Assembly (NCBI RefSeq): GCF_004137245.1
Contig: NZ_SDWS01000001.1
Coordinates: forward strand, 124,001 to 188,000
Source of the DNA: Nocardioides glacieisoli
GTDB lineage: Bacteria > Actinomycetota > Actinomycetes > Propionibacteriales > Nocardioidaceae
Direction: 5' to 3'
DNA length: 64,000 bases
Shown here one piece after another: positions 1 through 9,442 of the stretch. Every line of letters starts with the position of its first letter. The first letter of the stretch is position 1. The notes beneath the pieces were generated by a model. The model saw only the letters and a list, made by a program, of their open reading frames with translations, was not told the origin of the DNA and searched no databases. The translations under genes and the position numbers were made by a program.

Positions 1-1224
1 GTCGAGAAGTACCAGCGCAACGGCGCCGGGGACGTGTTCTCGACTTACCGGATCGACGAGCAGATCCACAAGGGCCTCGACCGCAAGGTGTGGCTGCCCT
101 CGGGTGGCTCGCTGGTCATCGACCGCACCGAGGCGATGACCGTCGTCGACGTCAACACCGGCAAGTTCACCGGCTCCGGTGGCAACCTCGAGGAGACCGT
201 CACCAAGAACAACCTCGAGGCCGCCGAGGAGATCGTGCGCCAGCTCCGGCTGCGCGACATCGGCGGCATCATCGTCGTCGACTTCATCGACATGGTGCTG
301 GAGTCCAACCGCGACCTCGTCGTGCGCCGCCTGGTCGAGTGCCTGGGCCGCGACCGCACCCGCCACCAGGTCGCCGAGGTCACCTCGCTCGGCCTGGTGC
401 AGATGACGCGCAAGCGCATCGGCACGGGCCTGCTCGAGTCGTTCAGCGAGAACTGCGAGCACTGCCAGGGTCGTGGCGTGGTCATCAAGGACCAGCCCGT
501 CGACCCCGACGCCCCGGCCGCCGAGGGTGAGGGTCGTCGCGGCGCCCGTCGCCGCGGTCGCCGCAGCGGCGACGACACCGGTTCGAACAGCAACGGCAAC
601 GGGACCGGCAACGGGAACGGCAACGGGAACGGCCACGCGCCGTCGCCCAAGGACGTCGCTGCGATGGCGCGCCACGAGAAGCACGCCGAGGCTGAGGCCG
701 CGGACGAGGCGGATGACCGGTCGGACGACCAGCGGGATGACCAGCCGGTCGATCAGGCGCAGAGCCGCGCAGAGGACGAGTCGGCGGACGTGGCAGAGGA
801 CGTGGCAGAGGACGTGGCAGAGGCCCGCAAAGGGATCGACGCTACGGACGAGGCTCCTGCGGAGACTCCGGTGGAGATCCCGGTAGAGGCTCCGGGGGAG
901 ACGGCGGCCGCTGAGGAGACCGAGGCTGCTCCGGAGGCCGTTGTAGCGCCCTCCGCCGAGCCGGCAGCTCCCGAGGCACCCGCCGAGGACGACAAGCCGC
1001 GGGTCGTGACGCGTACGCGTCGACGCTCCGCCAGCCGCCCCGCGGGTCCGCCCGCACTGCCCACGACGTCGACCAGCGGCGGAGCCGGAACCCTGCCGGA
1101 GTCGGGCGCGGTCGAGCCGGGCACGGTGGGTGTGGAGTCGGGCGAGGCGGACACCGAGCCGGCGTCGGAGGCGCCCGCGGTGGAGCACGTGCCGGTCAAG
1201 AAGAAGGGCTCGCGCAAGCGCTGA
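1..1224 (+). CDS. rne/rng: Ribonuclease E/G, C-terminal part (5' end outside window)
   Basis: Endoribonuclease of the RNase E/G family (RNA turnover and rRNA maturation). The frame is open from base 1, so the N-terminal S1 region lies upstream of the window. The catalytic domain is recognisable: VVDVNTG with its Asp at fragment residue 50, VVDFIDM with Asp 94 (the two metal-binding Asp of the family), and the Zn-link CEHC at residues 152-155. After about residue 170 comes a low-complexity basic and then acidic tail with Arg-rich, NGNG and three VAED repeats, typical of the unstructured C-terminal extension in actinobacterial RNase E. The tail contains a 12-bp tandem DNA repeat near 787-824. 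rplU lies 193 bp downstream. Confidence 0.93.
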   Translation, partial: VEKYQRNGAGDVFSTYRIDEQIHKGLDRKVWLPSGGSLVIDRTEAMTVVDVNTGKFTGSGGNLEETVTKNNLEAAEEIVRQLRLRDIGGIIVVDFIDMVLESNRDLVVRRLVECLGRDRTRHQVAEVTSLGLVQMTRKRIGTGLLESFSENCEHCQGRGVVIKDQPVDPDAPAAEGEGRRGARRRGRRSGDDTGSNSNGNGTGNGNGNGNGHAPSPKDVAAMARHEKHAEAEAADEADDRSDDQRDDQPVDQAQSRAEDESADVAEDVAEDVAEARKGIDATDEAPAETPVEIPVEAPGETAAAEETEAAPEAVVAPSAEPAAPEAPAEDDKPRVVTRTRRRSASRPAGPPALPTTSTSGGAGTLPESGAVEPGTVGVESGEADTEPASEAPAVEHVPVKKKGSRKR

Positions 1225-1285
1225 CCCGCGGGGGAGAGGGATGACCGGACGTCGTTTTGCCCGGTCGCCACTCGATCCCGTAGTC

Positions 1286-1315
1286 TTGACCCTCGGTGTT
1301 CGACACACCGATTCT
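1286..1315 (+). promoter_or_regulatory. Candidate sigma-70 promoter for rplU-rpmA
   Basis: TTGACC (1286-1291) is followed 18 bases later by GATTCT (1310-1315) in the 193-bp gap between the RNase gene and rplU. The remaining leader of about 100 nt is GC-rich; a ribosomal autoregulatory structure is possible but I could not define one. Confidence 0.4.
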
Positions 1316-1417
1316 GCGCGCCCGCCACGCGGCGTACTCGCCCGAAGACCAGGCGGTGTCGTGCGCAGTCCCGAAAGTTCTTTTACCTGTAGTTCGTATC
1401 GAGGAGAGTGACTCGCC

Positions 1418-1717
1418 GTGTACGCGATCGTGCGCAGTGGCAGCAAGCAGCAGAAGGTTGCCGTCGGCGACGTCATCGAGATCGACGCGATGGCCGCCGC
1501 CGGTGACACCCTCACCCTTCCCGTGGTGATGGTCGTCGACGGCGAGAAGGTCACCGCGACCGGCCTCGACAAGGCCAGCGTGACCGTCGAGGTCACCGGC
1601 CGCACCAAGGGCCCGAAGATCATCATCCAGAAGTACAAGAACAAGACCGGCTACAAGAAGCGCCAGGGTCACCGCCAGAAGTACACCCAGGTCAAGGTCA
1701 CCGACATCTCCCTCTGA
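1418..1717 (+). CDS. rplU: 50S ribosomal protein L21
   Basis: Structural protein of the large ribosomal subunit, 99 residues, normal family length. It begins YAIVRSGSKQQKVAVGD and ends with the L21 signature GYKKRQGHRQKYTQVKV. GTG start at 1418, with GAGGAG at 1401-1406 as ribosome binding site. First gene of the classical rplU-rpmA-obgE-proB cluster; rpmA follows after 41 bp. Confidence 0.98.
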   Translation: MYAIVRSGSKQQKVAVGDVIEIDAMAAAGDTLTLPVVMVVDGEKVTATGLDKASVTVEVTGRTKGPKIIIQKYKNKTGYKKRQGHRQKYTQVKVTDISL

Positions 1718-1758
1718 GCGCTCGCTCGAGGTCGACTCGTTTCTCAAAGGACTGAACA

Positions 1759-2013
1759 ATGGCTCACAAGAAGGGTGCTGCGAGCACCAAGAACGGCCGT
1801 GACTCGAACTCCCAGCGCCTCGGCGTGAAGCGGTTCGGCGGCCAGGTCGTCGGCGCAGGCGAGATCATCGTCCGCCAGCGCGGCACGCACTTCCACCCGG
1901 GCACCGGCGTGGGCCGTGGCGGCGACGACACCCTCTTCGCCCTGCAGGCCGGCGCCGTCGAGTTCGGCACCCGCCGCGGTCGTCGCGTGATCAACATCGT
2001 CCCCGGCGAGTGA
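1759..2013 (+). CDS. rpmA: 50S ribosomal protein L27
   Basis: Large-subunit protein whose N-terminus reaches the peptidyl transferase centre. 84 residues starting [19 protein letters not shown], containing the family core [10 protein letters not shown] and [10 protein letters not shown]. There is no N-terminal extension of the Firmicutes type needing proteolytic removal. Preceded by AAAGGA at 1746-1751. A strong hairpin follows before obgE. Confidence 0.98.
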   Translation: MAHKKGAASTKNGRDSNSQRLGVKRFGGQVVGAGEIIVRQRGTHFHPGTGVGRGGDDTLFALQAGAVEFGTRRGRRVINIVPGE

Positions 2014-2041
2014 CCTCACCGCGACACTGAGCACTTCTGTG

Positions 2042-2070
2042 AAGGGCGTCCCTGTCTAGGGGGCGCCCTT
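2042..2070 (+). terminator. Strong hairpin between rpmA and obgE
   Basis: AAGGGCGTCCCT (2042-2053) pairs along its full length with 2059-2070, allowing G-U pairs, leaving a five-base loop GTCTA. No long T run follows, so it may act as a partial terminator, an RNA 3' end or a processing site that sets L21/L27 output apart from ObgE. Confidence 0.6.
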
Positions 2071-2100
2071 CGCGCATTCACCACCACAGCAAGGAATCCC

Positions 2101-3663
2101 ATGGCCATCCCCAGCTTCGTCGATCAGGTCACGCTGCACCTCGCGGCCGGCCGCGGCGGCAACGGCGTGGCCTCGGTCAAGCGCGAGAAGTTCAAGCCGC
2201 TCGGCGGTCCCGACGGTGGCAACGGCGGCCAGGGCGGGTCGATCATCCTCGAGGTCGACACGAGCGTGACGACCCTTGTCGACTACCACCACAGCCCCTC
2301 GCGCAAGGCCGAGAACGGTGGCCAGGGCGCCGGCGACCACAAGAACGGCGGCAACGGCAAGGACCTGACCCTGGTGGTCCCCGACGGGACGCTCGTCAAG
2401 GACGCCGACGGCAACGTGCTGGCGGACCTCATCGGCCAGGGCACGACCCTGGTCGTCGCCGCCGGCGGGCGCGGTGGCCTCGGCAACGCCGCCCTCGCCT
2501 CGTCGAAGCGCAAGGCGCCCGGCTTCGCGCTGCTGGGTGAGCCCGGCGACGAGCTCGTCGTACGCCTCGAGCTGAAGGTCGTCGCCGACATCGGCCTGGT
2601 CGGCTTCCCGAGCGCCGGCAAGTCCTCCCTGATCGCTGCGATGTCGCGGGCCCGGCCCAAGATCGCCGACTACCCGTTCACCACCCTGATCCCCAACCTC
2701 GGCGTCGTCACCGCCGGCGAGACCACCTTCGTGGTCGCCGACGTGCCCGGCCTGATCGAGGGTGCGGCCGAGGGACGCGGTCTCGGGCACGACTTCCTGC
2801 GCCACATCGAGCGCTGCTCCGCGCTGGTGCACGTCGTCGACACGGCCTCCATCGAGCCCGGCCGCAACCCGCTCGACGACCTCGAGATCATCGAGGGCGA
2901 GCTCGCCCGCTACGGCGGACTCGAGGACCGGCCCCGGCTGATCGCCCTCAACAAGGTCGACGTACCTGACGGGCAGGACATCGCCGACATGGTCGTCGAG
3001 GAGCTCCGCGGCCGCGGGCTCCGGGTCTTCGAGGTCAGTGCCGCCTCAGGCGCGGGCCTGCGCGAGCTGACGTTCGCGATGGCCGAGATCGTGGTCGCGT
3101 CCCGCGAGGACGCACCCGAGGCCGAGCCGCAGCGGATCGTGCTGCGGCCCAAGGCGGTCGACGACAGCTCCGACTTCGAGGTCGTCGCCACCGACGACGG
3201 CTGGCGGGTGCGCGGCGTGAAGCCCGAGCGCTGGGTGCGCCAGACCGACTTCAGCAACGAGGAGGCGGTGGGCTTCCTCGCCGACCGCCTGAACCGGATG
3301 GGCGTCGAGGTCAAGCTCGCGCAGATGGGCGCCCAGGAGGGCGACACCGTCCTCATCGGGTCCGACACCAACTCGGTCGTCTTCGACTTCAAGCCCAGCA
3401 TCGAGGCGGGCGCCGAGATGCTCGGTCGGCGTGGTGAGGACGAGCGGCTCCGCGAGGCGCGTCCGGCGCGCGACCGCCGCCGCGACATCGCCGAGGGGAT
3501 GGAGACCAAGGCCGAGGAGGAGGCGCGCGCCGACGTGGCCCGCCGCCTCGACCAGGCGCGACCCAAGAAGGGCCCGGACAAGAGCTCGGGCAGCTCGGGC
3601 GTCGGGCCGATGGCCTACGAGATCGGCACGAAGGACGACCCCGACTGGGACGGCGAGGAGTGA
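2101..3663 (+). CDS. obgE: Obg family GTPase CgtA/ObgE
   Basis: Ribosome-associated GTPase acting in 50S assembly and the stress response. The glycine-rich Obg fold occupies roughly residues 1-158 ([14 protein letters not shown]). The G domain starts with GFPSAGKSS at 168 and shows [22 protein letters not shown] and NKVD. An OCT domain follows at about 340-425, then a charged tail of about 90 residues, a length common in actinobacteria. ATG start with AAGGA a few bases upstream. Its stop overlaps the start of proB (GTGA), indicating translational coupling. Confidence 0.97.
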   Translation: MAIPSFVDQVTLHLAAGRGGNGVASVKREKFKPLGGPDGGNGGQGGSIILEVDTSVTTLVDYHHSPSRKAENGGQGAGDHKNGGNGKDLTLVVPDGTLVKDADGNVLADLIGQGTTLVVAAGGRGGLGNAALASSKRKAPGFALLGEPGDELVVRLELKVVADIGLVGFPSAGKSSLIAAMSRARPKIADYPFTTLIPNLGVVTAGETTFVVADVPGLIEGAAEGRGLGHDFLRHIERCSALVHVVDTASIEPGRNPLDDLEIIEGELARYGGLEDRPRLIALNKVDVPDGQDIADMVVEELRGRGLRVFEVSAASGAGLRELTFAMAEIVVASREDAPEAEPQRIVLRPKAVDDSSDFEVVATDDGWRVRGVKPERWVRQTDFSNEEAVGFLADRLNRMGVEVKLAQMGAQEGDTVLIGSDTNSVVFDFKPSIEAGAEMLGRRGEDERLREARPARDRRRDIAEGMETKAEEEARADVARRLDQARPKKGPDKSSGSSGVGPMAYEIGTKDDPDWDGEE

Positions 3664-4778
3664 GCGACCGCGCGGGGCTCATCAGGGCCGCCCGACGCAT
3701 CGTCGTCAAGGTCGGCTCGTCGTCGCTGACCACCGCCGCAGGCGGGATCGACCCCGCGCGCGTACGCCGCCTCGTCGAGGTCCTCGCCGCCGCCAAGGGT
3801 GCGGGTGCAGAGGTCGTTCTCGTCTCGTCCGGAGCGATCGCCGCCGGGCTCGCGCCGCTCGGGCTGACGAAGCGGCCGCGCGGGCTCGCCGCCCAGCAGG
3901 CCGCCGCCTCGGTGGGGCAAGGCCTGCTGGCGCACCGCTACCAGGAGGAGTTCGCCCGGCACGGGATCGTCACGGGGCAGGTGCTCCTCACCGTCGACGA
4001 CGTGACCCGGCGCGCGCACTACCGCAATGCGCACCAGACCTTCGCCAAGCTGATCGAGCTCGGCGTCGTCCCGATCGTCAACGAGAACGACACCGTCGCC
4101 ACCTCGGAGATCCGCTTCGGTGACAACGACCGGCTGGCCGCGCTGGTGGCCCACCTCGTCCACGCCGACCTGCTCGTGCTGCTCTCCGACGTCGACGGCC
4201 TCTACGACGGCCCGCCCGGTCGGGACGGCTCGACGCTGGTCCCGCTGGTGCGCTCGGAGGCCGACCTCGCCGGCGTCACGACCGGGACGACCGGTGCCTC
4301 GGGAGTCGGCACCGGCGGGATGACGACCAAGGTCGACGCCGCGCGGATCGCCACTGGTGCGGGCATCGACGTCGTGCTGACCTCGGCCGACCAGGCGGCG
4401 GCCGCGCTGGCCGGCTCCGAGGTGGGCACGCTCTTCGAGGCGACCGGCAAGCGCCGTCCCACGCGACTGCTCTGGCTGGCCCACGCGACGTCCGGGCAGG
4501 GCACCCTGACCCTGGACGCGGGTGCCGTACGCGCCGTGGTGGAGCGGCGCGCGTCGCTCCTGGCAGCCGGGATCACCGGGGTCGGGGGCAGCTTCGTGGC
4601 CGGCGACGCCGTCGACGTGCTGGATCCGTCTGGCGCCGTGGTGGCCCGCGGGCTGGTCAACTTCGACGCCGACGAGCTCCCGGCCCTGCTCGGGCGCTCG
4701 ACCGGCGACCTCAAGGCCGCGCTCGGGGCGGGCTACGAGCGCGAGGTCATCCACCGCGACGACCTCGTCCTGCTCTAG
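3660..4778 (+). CDS. proB: Glutamate 5-kinase
   Basis: Phosphorylates glutamate in the first step of proline synthesis. The amino-acid kinase domain (about 1-260) shows [32 protein letters not shown] with [12 protein letters not shown], and [17 protein letters not shown]-terminal PUA domain (about 280-365) makes this the long form, as in E. coli. GTG start overlapping the obgE stop by 4 bp. Its TAG shares the CTAG palindrome with the stop of the convergent gene, so the two end on the same four bases. proA is not next to it. Confidence 0.96.
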   Translation: MSDRAGLIRAARRIVVKVGSSSLTTAAGGIDPARVRRLVEVLAAAKGAGAEVVLVSSGAIAAGLAPLGLTKRPRGLAAQQAAASVGQGLLAHRYQEEFARHGIVTGQVLLTVDDVTRRAHYRNAHQTFAKLIELGVVPIVNENDTVATSEIRFGDNDRLAALVAHLVHADLLVLLSDVDGLYDGPPGRDGSTLVPLVRSEADLAGVTTGTTGASGVGTGGMTTKVDAARIATGAGIDVVLTSADQAAAALAGSEVGTLFEATGKRRPTRLLWLAHATSGQGTLTLDAGAVRAVVERRASLLAAGITGVGGSFVAGDAVDVLDPSGAVVARGLVNFDADELPALLGRSTGDLKAALGAGYEREVIHRDDLVLL

Positions 4779-5371
4779 CCAGAGCTGAAGACGTCCAGGG
4801 TCGGGACGTACGACGCCGCGGACGCGAGGCCGGCGGCGCTCTTCTCGCCGACGGTGGACGGCGCGGAGTGCTCCCTGTCGTCCTCGACGTAGACGGCCGG
4901 CCCCACCCGGACGATCGTGAGGAACGACGTCAGGACGCCGAGGTCCGGACCTTCGACCGTCATCAGCAGGTGCGCCTGCCACGCCTCGTCGGCCCCGTCG
5001 ACCTCGATCCGGCGCACGACCCACTGCATCGGCTGACCGACGTGGTCCACGCGGCCGGGGCCGCCGCAGCGGCGGGCCTGCTCGCGCCACGCGTCGACGG
5101 CCATGTCGGCCCGTCCCGGGCCGCGGTACAGACCGAGCGCCTCGAGGCGGGGGCCCGAGCCGACCGCGCGGTGGTCCTCGGTCTCCGGCAGGTGGAGGCC
5201 GCCCTGGCCTGGGTCGATGCACACGTCCTGCAGCGGGGTGCGCCCCGGCCAGCCCAGCGGTCGCCAGTCGCCCTCGTGGGGGAGCGTGACTTCCGGCGGG
5301 ATCGTCGTCGGCGGCCCCGACGCCGGCAGTGCGAGCACCGCCGCCACCAGCAACCGGAAGAGCAGCAGCAT
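4775..5371 (-). CDS. Secreted protein of unknown function
   Basis: 198 residues with a short hydrophobic N-terminus (MLLLFRLLVAAVLALPASG) that looks like a Sec signal peptide; no lipobox Cys. The rest is soluble, with two conserved-looking Trp/Arg stretches (DWRPLGWPGRTP, QWVVRRIEVDG). I do not recognise the family. It lies 36 bp downstream of the MazG-like gene on the same strand and may be co-transcribed. Confidence 0.7.
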   Translation of the reverse strand: MLLLFRLLVAAVLALPASGPPTTIPPEVTLPHEGDWRPLGWPGRTPLQDVCIDPGQGGLHLPETEDHRAVGSGPRLEALGLYRGPGRADMAVDAWREQARRCGGPGRVDHVGQPMQWVVRRIEVDGADEAWQAHLLMTVEGPDLGVLTSFLTIVRVGPAVYVEDDREHSAPSTVGEKSAAGLASAASYVPTLDVFSSG

Positions 5372-5407
5372 GCTGCTGTGACGCCGTCTCCGGGCCGGAA
5401 GTTGCCG

Positions 5408-5728
5408 TCAGGCGTCCTCGGAGAGGATCCCCTCGAGCTCGTCCATGGTCGAGGTGAAGGCACCCTGCAGGTCGACGTCGTAGGAGTCGGCGAGCGTGAG
5501 CACGCTCCAGAGGCAGTCGGCGAGCTCGTGGGCGAGTGCCTCGTCGAGGTCCTCGCGGGGTCGTACGCCGGCCTTGCCCTGCACCAGCTTGGCGAGGTCG
5601 CCGACGTCACCGAGGAAGCCGAGCATGATCTCCTCGGTCGTCCACGACCGTCCGTAGGTCGAGGCCTCGACCTCGGCGTACTGCGCGCGGATCGCCCTCG
5701 CCCGCTCCTGCATCTGCTGGAAGTCCAT
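5408..5728 (-). CDS. MazG-like nucleotide pyrophosphohydrolase
   Basis: Small all-alpha NTP pyrophosphatase type protein, 106 residues, one MazG-like domain. The helix GFLGDVGDLAKLVQ and the later HELADCLWSVLTLAD carry the acidic residues (Glu, Asp) that bind Mg in this superfamily; the first E-x-x-E pair is partly replaced by GDVGDL. Likely role is cleaning up non-canonical nucleotides (inferred from the family). ATG 5728 lies six bases after a CAGGAT hexamer, suggesting a leaderless mRNA. Confidence 0.8.
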   Translation of the reverse strand: MDFQQMQERARAIRAQYAEVEASTYGRSWTTEEIMLGFLGDVGDLAKLVQGKAGVRPREDLDEALAHELADCLWSVLTLADSYDVDLQGAFTSTMDELEGILSEDA

Positions 5729-5752
5729 GGGTGGATCCTGCCCCAGACCGGC

Positions 5753-6223
5753 TCAGTCGAAGGTGCGGGGCAGGTCGAGCGCCGCCGCGAGCTGCTCGGC
5801 GTACGGCTCTCGCTCCCCGGGTGTCGCCCACCAGGCCTCGTGATGGCGCTGGTAGAGCCGGTCGTCGTCGTGGCGCGGGAAGACGTGGACGTGGAGGTGC
5901 CACACGTCCTGGTTGCCCGCCGGCTCGTTGTGCTGGCGCGTCGAGATGCCCGCGCAGTCGTAGGTCTGGCGCATCGCGACGGCGACCTGCTGGGTGAGGT
6001 CCCAGACGGCGTGGCCGGCCTCGGCAGGGATGTCGTAGAGGTTCTCGTGATGACCGCGGGGGATCACCAGCGCAGCGCCGGGGTTGCCCGGCCACCACTT
6101 CGGTGAGATGCGTGCGTAGGCGAGGTCGGTGATGGCGACGACGTCCCCCGGCTGGTTGTGCTCGTTGTGCACGCCCGCCTGGATCCGGCAGAACGGGCAG
6201 TCGTAGTCGTCGGGCTCGTGCAC
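5753..6223 (-). CDS. HIT family hydrolase
   Basis: Histidine-triad nucleotide hydrolase or transferase. The triad HLHVHVFP is intact and a CPFC pair occurs near the N-terminus, as in zinc-binding HIT proteins. I chose GTG 6223 (VHEPDDYDCPFC); the longer ATG at 6271 would run into the divergent gene at 6262 and adds a non-conserved basic stretch. About 156 residues. The substrate cannot be told from sequence; AMP- or Ap4A-like nucleotides are usual for the family. Confidence 0.88.
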   Translation of the reverse strand: MHEPDDYDCPFCRIQAGVHNEHNQPGDVVAITDLAYARISPKWWPGNPGAALVIPRGHHENLYDIPAEAGHAVWDLTQQVAVAMRQTYDCAGISTRQHNEPAGNQDVWHLHVHVFPRHDDDRLYQRHHEAWWATPGEREPYAEQLAAALDLPRTFD

Positions 6224-6249
6224 GCGACCGAGCCTCCCACGCGAGCCGC

Positions 6250-6255
6250 TAGCGT
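6250..6255 (+). promoter_or_regulatory. -10 element TAGCGT, leaderless start
   Basis: TAGCGT ends six bases before ATG 6262, so transcription would begin at or next to the start codon. There is no Shine-Dalgarno sequence in the gap. Confidence 0.6.
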
Positions 6256-6261
6256 CGGCGC

Positions 6262-6918
6262 ATGGACGCACGGGAGGCGCTGCACCGCACGGCCGAGGAG
6301 ATCGCGGAGGACGAGGAGTTCTTCCGGTGGTACGGCCCGTGGGAGCCGCTCGACCCCGCGGGCCTGGCCGACTTCATGGCCGGCTTCGAGCGGCCGTGGT
6401 GGATCGTCGGCGGCTGGTCGATCGAGGCCTTCACCGGCCTGCCCCGCGAGCACGAGGACGTCGACCTGACGCTGCTCGCGTGCGACCTGCCGGCCTTCCG
6501 CGCCCACGTCGGCGACGGGTGGAACCTCTGGAGCAACCACGGCGGCACCCTGCGGCCGTTCAACGACCGCTTCCCCGAGGTGCTCGACACCAGCAGCCAG
6601 GTCTGGGTCCGCAGGAGCGCTGCCGAGCCGTGGATCATCGACCTGCCGATCACGCCGGACCGCGACGGGCTCTGGACCAGCAAGCGCGACCCCGACCATG
6701 TCGCGCCGCTCGACGAGGTGACCTGGATGGCCGCGGACGGCATCCGCTACCTCCGGCCCGAGATCACCCTGCTCTACAAGGCGGTGCTGCACCGGCCGAA
6801 GGACGACCGCGACCTGGCCGTCACCTGGCCGCTGCTGGACGAGGTCGCGCGCGACTGGCTGCGGGAGTCGGTGGCGCGGCTCTACCCGGACCACGCCTGG
6901 CTGGGGCGAATGGACTGA
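6262..6918 (+). CDS. Nucleotidyltransferase-fold protein (aminoglycoside/lincosamide-type)
   Basis: 218 residues. Residues about 45-75 contain WWIVGGWSIEAFTGLPREHEDVDL, the GG...D-x-D core of polymerase-beta-like nucleotidyltransferases, in the form found in aminoglycoside 2''- and lincosamide adenylyltransferases. Similar chromosomal genes are common in actinobacteria and usually have no shown resistance function, so a drug-modifying role should not be assumed. Divergent from the HIT gene; converges on the metallopeptidase gene one base away. Confidence 0.72.
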   Translation: MDAREALHRTAEEIAEDEEFFRWYGPWEPLDPAGLADFMAGFERPWWIVGGWSIEAFTGLPREHEDVDLTLLACDLPAFRAHVGDGWNLWSNHGGTLRPFNDRFPEVLDTSSQVWVRRSAAEPWIIDLPITPDRDGLWTSKRDPDHVAPLDEVTWMAADGIRYLRPEITLLYKAVLHRPKDDRDLAVTWPLLDEVARDWLRESVARLYPDHAWLGRMD

Positions 6919-6919
6919 C

Positions 6920-8179
6920 TCAGGTCGCGCGGGCCCACGCCAGGGCCTCGGCGAAGAGCTCTCGTGTCGACGTGCCGAGCTCGGTCTCGAGCGACGCGGT
7001 GACGGCCGTGTTCACCAGGCTCGTGTCGCCGCGGAGCATGCGCATGAGCCGCCACAGCTCGTCCTGCCCGCGGGTGGCGGAGAGGTAGTCGCACGCCAGG
7101 GCGGCCATCTCGTAGTTGTCACGCGGGTTGCGCGTGTAGAAGTGGTCGGTCGTCCGGGCGAGCTCCGCGGGATCGCGCCCCTCCAGGTTGGTGGCCGAGA
7201 TCGCCCGCCGCGCGGTCTCGGAGAACTCCACCGCGCGGGCGACGTACTCCGCGGCGCCCTCCACGAGCCACGTCGGGCTCGAGTCGTCGCGGTCGGAGAG
7301 AGCGACGTGGACGAGCTCGTGGCGGAAGAGGATGTCGCGCTCGAGCTCGGATCCCGTGTGCGCCGGGTTGACCGAGAAGCGGTAGGCCGCGACCTTGCGC
7401 CCGTCGGGACGAGACAGCACCGGAAAGGCCACGCCGGCGGTGTCCTCGACCTCCATACGGCTCATCCGGTCCATCGCGCCGAGGTCGCTGATGTCGTAGG
7501 TCACGACCTTCTGCGTCCACTCGGGGACCAACGGCTCGATCGCGTCGCGTGCCTCGACGATGTCGGCCATCACCTCCGCAGCGTCGTCCTCGGTCTCGTC
7601 GTCGAACACGCCGAGGACACCGTCGGACTCCTCGACGCTGATCGCGGTGACGTCCCACGGCGCGGGCAACCAGCCGGTCAGCGCGTCGCTCTGGATGTTG
7701 CGGTCGCTGGCGAGGTGGACCTCGTCCTCGTCGCCCACGAAGGTGTAGATGAGCGGCTGGGTGACGGGACGCGTGTCGTACCCCTCCAGTCGCATCGTGA
7801 AGTCCACCGGCAGCTGGAGGTCTCCGTCGCCCGCGACCCTGGTCATCACGCCCTCGTCGCCGAGCTCGAGGGCGAAGTCGGTGGCCGGAAGCCGGGCGAC
7901 GTTGTCCCACCAGCGCTCCTGGGTCGTCGCGAAGTCCTTCGCGTCGGGGTCGACGGTCGCGAGGAAGGCCTCCTTGTCGCCGTCCTGGAGCGCCTGCTCG
8001 CGCGCGGCCACCAGCTCGAGGGCGGCGTCGCGCAGCGACTCGTCCATGCCGGCCGGCGGCTCGCTGGTCGACGGCGAGGAGGACTCCTCGTCGGTGTCCG
8101 CGTCGCCCTGGCACCCGGCGAGGGGGAGCAGGAGCAACAGGACGAGCACGGACGCGACCAACCCCCGGGACGTGCGCAT
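6920..8179 (-). CDS. Lipoprotein with gluzincin (peptidase MA-like) domain
   Basis: Secreted zinc-peptidase-like lipoprotein, 419 residues. A signal peptide ends in the lipobox LAGC with Cys 23, so the mature protein is membrane-anchored. HELVH at residues 287-291 and EGAAEY about 20 residues later give the HExxH + E zinc site of gluzincins, followed by helices (ACDYLSATRG, LWRLMRML) as in the M1-like MA family. The N-terminal half resembles a substrate or ligand module but is not recognised. I chose ATG 8179 because it gives a clean signal peptide and lies seven bases after TAGGCT (8187-8192 on the minus strand). Confidence 0.82.
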   Translation of the reverse strand: MRTSRGLVASVLVLLLLLPLAGCQGDADTDEESSSPSTSEPPAGMDESLRDAALELVAAREQALQDGDKEAFLATVDPDAKDFATTQERWWDNVARLPATDFALELGDEGVMTRVAGDGDLQLPVDFTMRLEGYDTRPVTQPLIYTFVGDEDEVHLASDRNIQSDALTGWLPAPWDVTAISVEESDGVLGVFDDETEDDAAEVMADIVEARDAIEPLVPEWTQKVVTYDISDLGAMDRMSRMEVEDTAGVAFPVLSRPDGRKVAAYRFSVNPAHTGSELERDILFRHELVHVALSDRDDSSPTWLVEGAAEYVARAVEFSETARRAISATNLEGRDPAELARTTDHFYTRNPRDNYEMAALACDYLSATRGQDELWRLMRMLRGDTSLVNTAVTASLETELGTSTRELFAEALAWARAT

Positions 8180-8235
8180 GCCGCGGAGCCTAGGTGCTGG
8201 CACGGACTGCGGGAACACCTCGTAGGGGTGCCCCG

Positions 8236-8241
8236 TACGCT
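8236..8241 (+). promoter_or_regulatory. -10 element TACGCT before the cysteine desulfurase gene
   Basis: TACGCT ends nine bases before ATG 8251 with no ribosome binding site between, fitting a nearly leaderless transcript for the desulfurase-mnmA unit. Confidence 0.5.
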
Positions 8242-8250
8242 TGGCAGGTC

Positions 8251-9432
8251 ATGACCCAGCCGCTCGTCTACCTCGACCACGCCGCGACCACGCCGATGCT
8301 GCCGGTCGCCGTCGAGGCGATGACCCGGCAGCTGGCCGGGGTCGGCAACGCCAGCTCGCTCCATGCCTCCGGCCGCGGCGCCCGCCGGGTGGTCGAGGAG
8401 TCCCGGGAGACCATCGCCGGCGCCATCGGCGCGCGTCCGGGCGACGTCGTCTTCACCTCCGGGGGCACCGAGTCCGACAACCTCGCGGTCAAGGGCATCT
8501 TCTGGGCCCGCCGCGACGAGGACCGGCGACGCACGCGCATCCTGTCGACCGCGATCGAGCACCACGCGGTGCTCGACCCGCTCCACTGGCTCCGGACCTA
8601 CGACCACGCCGACGTGGAGCTGCTGCCGGTGTCGTCCCAGGGAGTCCTGGACATCGAGGCGCTGCGGGAGTCGATCGCCCGCGGCCCGGCCTCGGTGGGC
8701 CTCGTGTCGGTGATGTGGGCCAACAACGAAGTGGGCTCGCTGCAGCCCCTCGACGAGGTCGTCGCCCTCGCCCGCGAGCACCGGATCCCCGTGCACACCG
8801 ACGCCGTGCAGGCACTCGGGCAGGTGCCGGTCGACTTCGCCGACTCGGGCGTGGACGCGCTGACCTTCACCGGCCACAAGGTCGGCGGCCCCTACGGCGT
8901 GGGCGCGCTGGTCGTCCGCCGTGACCTGCCGGTGAGCGCGCTCGTGCACGGTGGCGGCCAGGAGCGCGACATCCGCAGCGGCACCCTCGACGTGCCGGCG
9001 ATCGCCGGCCTCGCAGCGGCCGTCGAGGCGACCGTGAAGGCGCAGCACGAGCACGCGGTGCGGATCGCCGAGCTGCGCGACGACCTGGTCCGCCGGGTCG
9101 TCGAGGTCGTCCCCGACGCGCACCTGCACGGCGCCCCGGCCGGCCCGGGCCGGCTGCCCGGCAACGCCCACCTCGGGTTCCCCGGCTGCGAGGGCGACTC
9201 CCTGCTGATGCTCCTCGACGCCCGCGGCATCGAGTGCTCCACCGGCTCGGCGTGCTCAGCCGGCGTGCCGCAGCCCTCCCACGTCCTGCTCGCCATGGGC
9301 TGCGACGACGCCCAGGCGCGCCACTCGCTCCGGTTCTCGCTCGGCCACACCACCACCCCGGCCGACATCGACGCCCTCGTCGCGGCGATCGGCCCCGTGG
9401 TCGAGCGGGCGCGATCCGCCCGGGCGCGCTGA
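8251..9432 (+). CDS. iscS: Cysteine desulfurase (IscS/NifS family)
   Basis: PLP enzyme that takes sulfur from cysteine as a persulfide. 393 residues. The start YLDHAATTP is diagnostic; the PLP lysine is Lys 210 in TFTGHKVGG and the persulfide Cys is Cys 335 in [12 protein letters not shown] 8251 is preferred because an upstream start adds only non-conserved residues. mnmA follows after 10 bp, so the main job is probably sulfur supply for tRNA 2-thiouridine; it may also feed Fe-S assembly, which this window cannot show. Confidence 0.95.
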   Translation: MTQPLVYLDHAATTPMLPVAVEAMTRQLAGVGNASSLHASGRGARRVVEESRETIAGAIGARPGDVVFTSGGTESDNLAVKGIFWARRDEDRRRTRILSTAIEHHAVLDPLHWLRTYDHADVELLPVSSQGVLDIEALRESIARGPASVGLVSVMWANNEVGSLQPLDEVVALAREHRIPVHTDAVQALGQVPVDFADSGVDALTFTGHKVGGPYGVGALVVRRDLPVSALVHGGGQERDIRSGTLDVPAIAGLAAAVEATVKAQHEHAVRIAELRDDLVRRVVEVVPDAHLHGAPAGPGRLPGNAHLGFPGCEGDSLLMLLDARGIECSTGSACSAGVPQPSHVLLAMGCDDAQARHSLRFSLGHTTTPADIDALVAAIGPVVERARSARAR

Positions 9433-9442
9433 GGGTGGAGTC

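Noticed and set aside
600-640. NGNG repeat as a CRISPR-like or microsatellite feature
   Set aside because: It is in frame, codes for the RNase tail linker and has no spacer structure.
6224-6271. Longer HIT protein start at 6271
   Set aside because: It would overlap the divergent gene and its promoter element and adds a basic non-conserved stretch.
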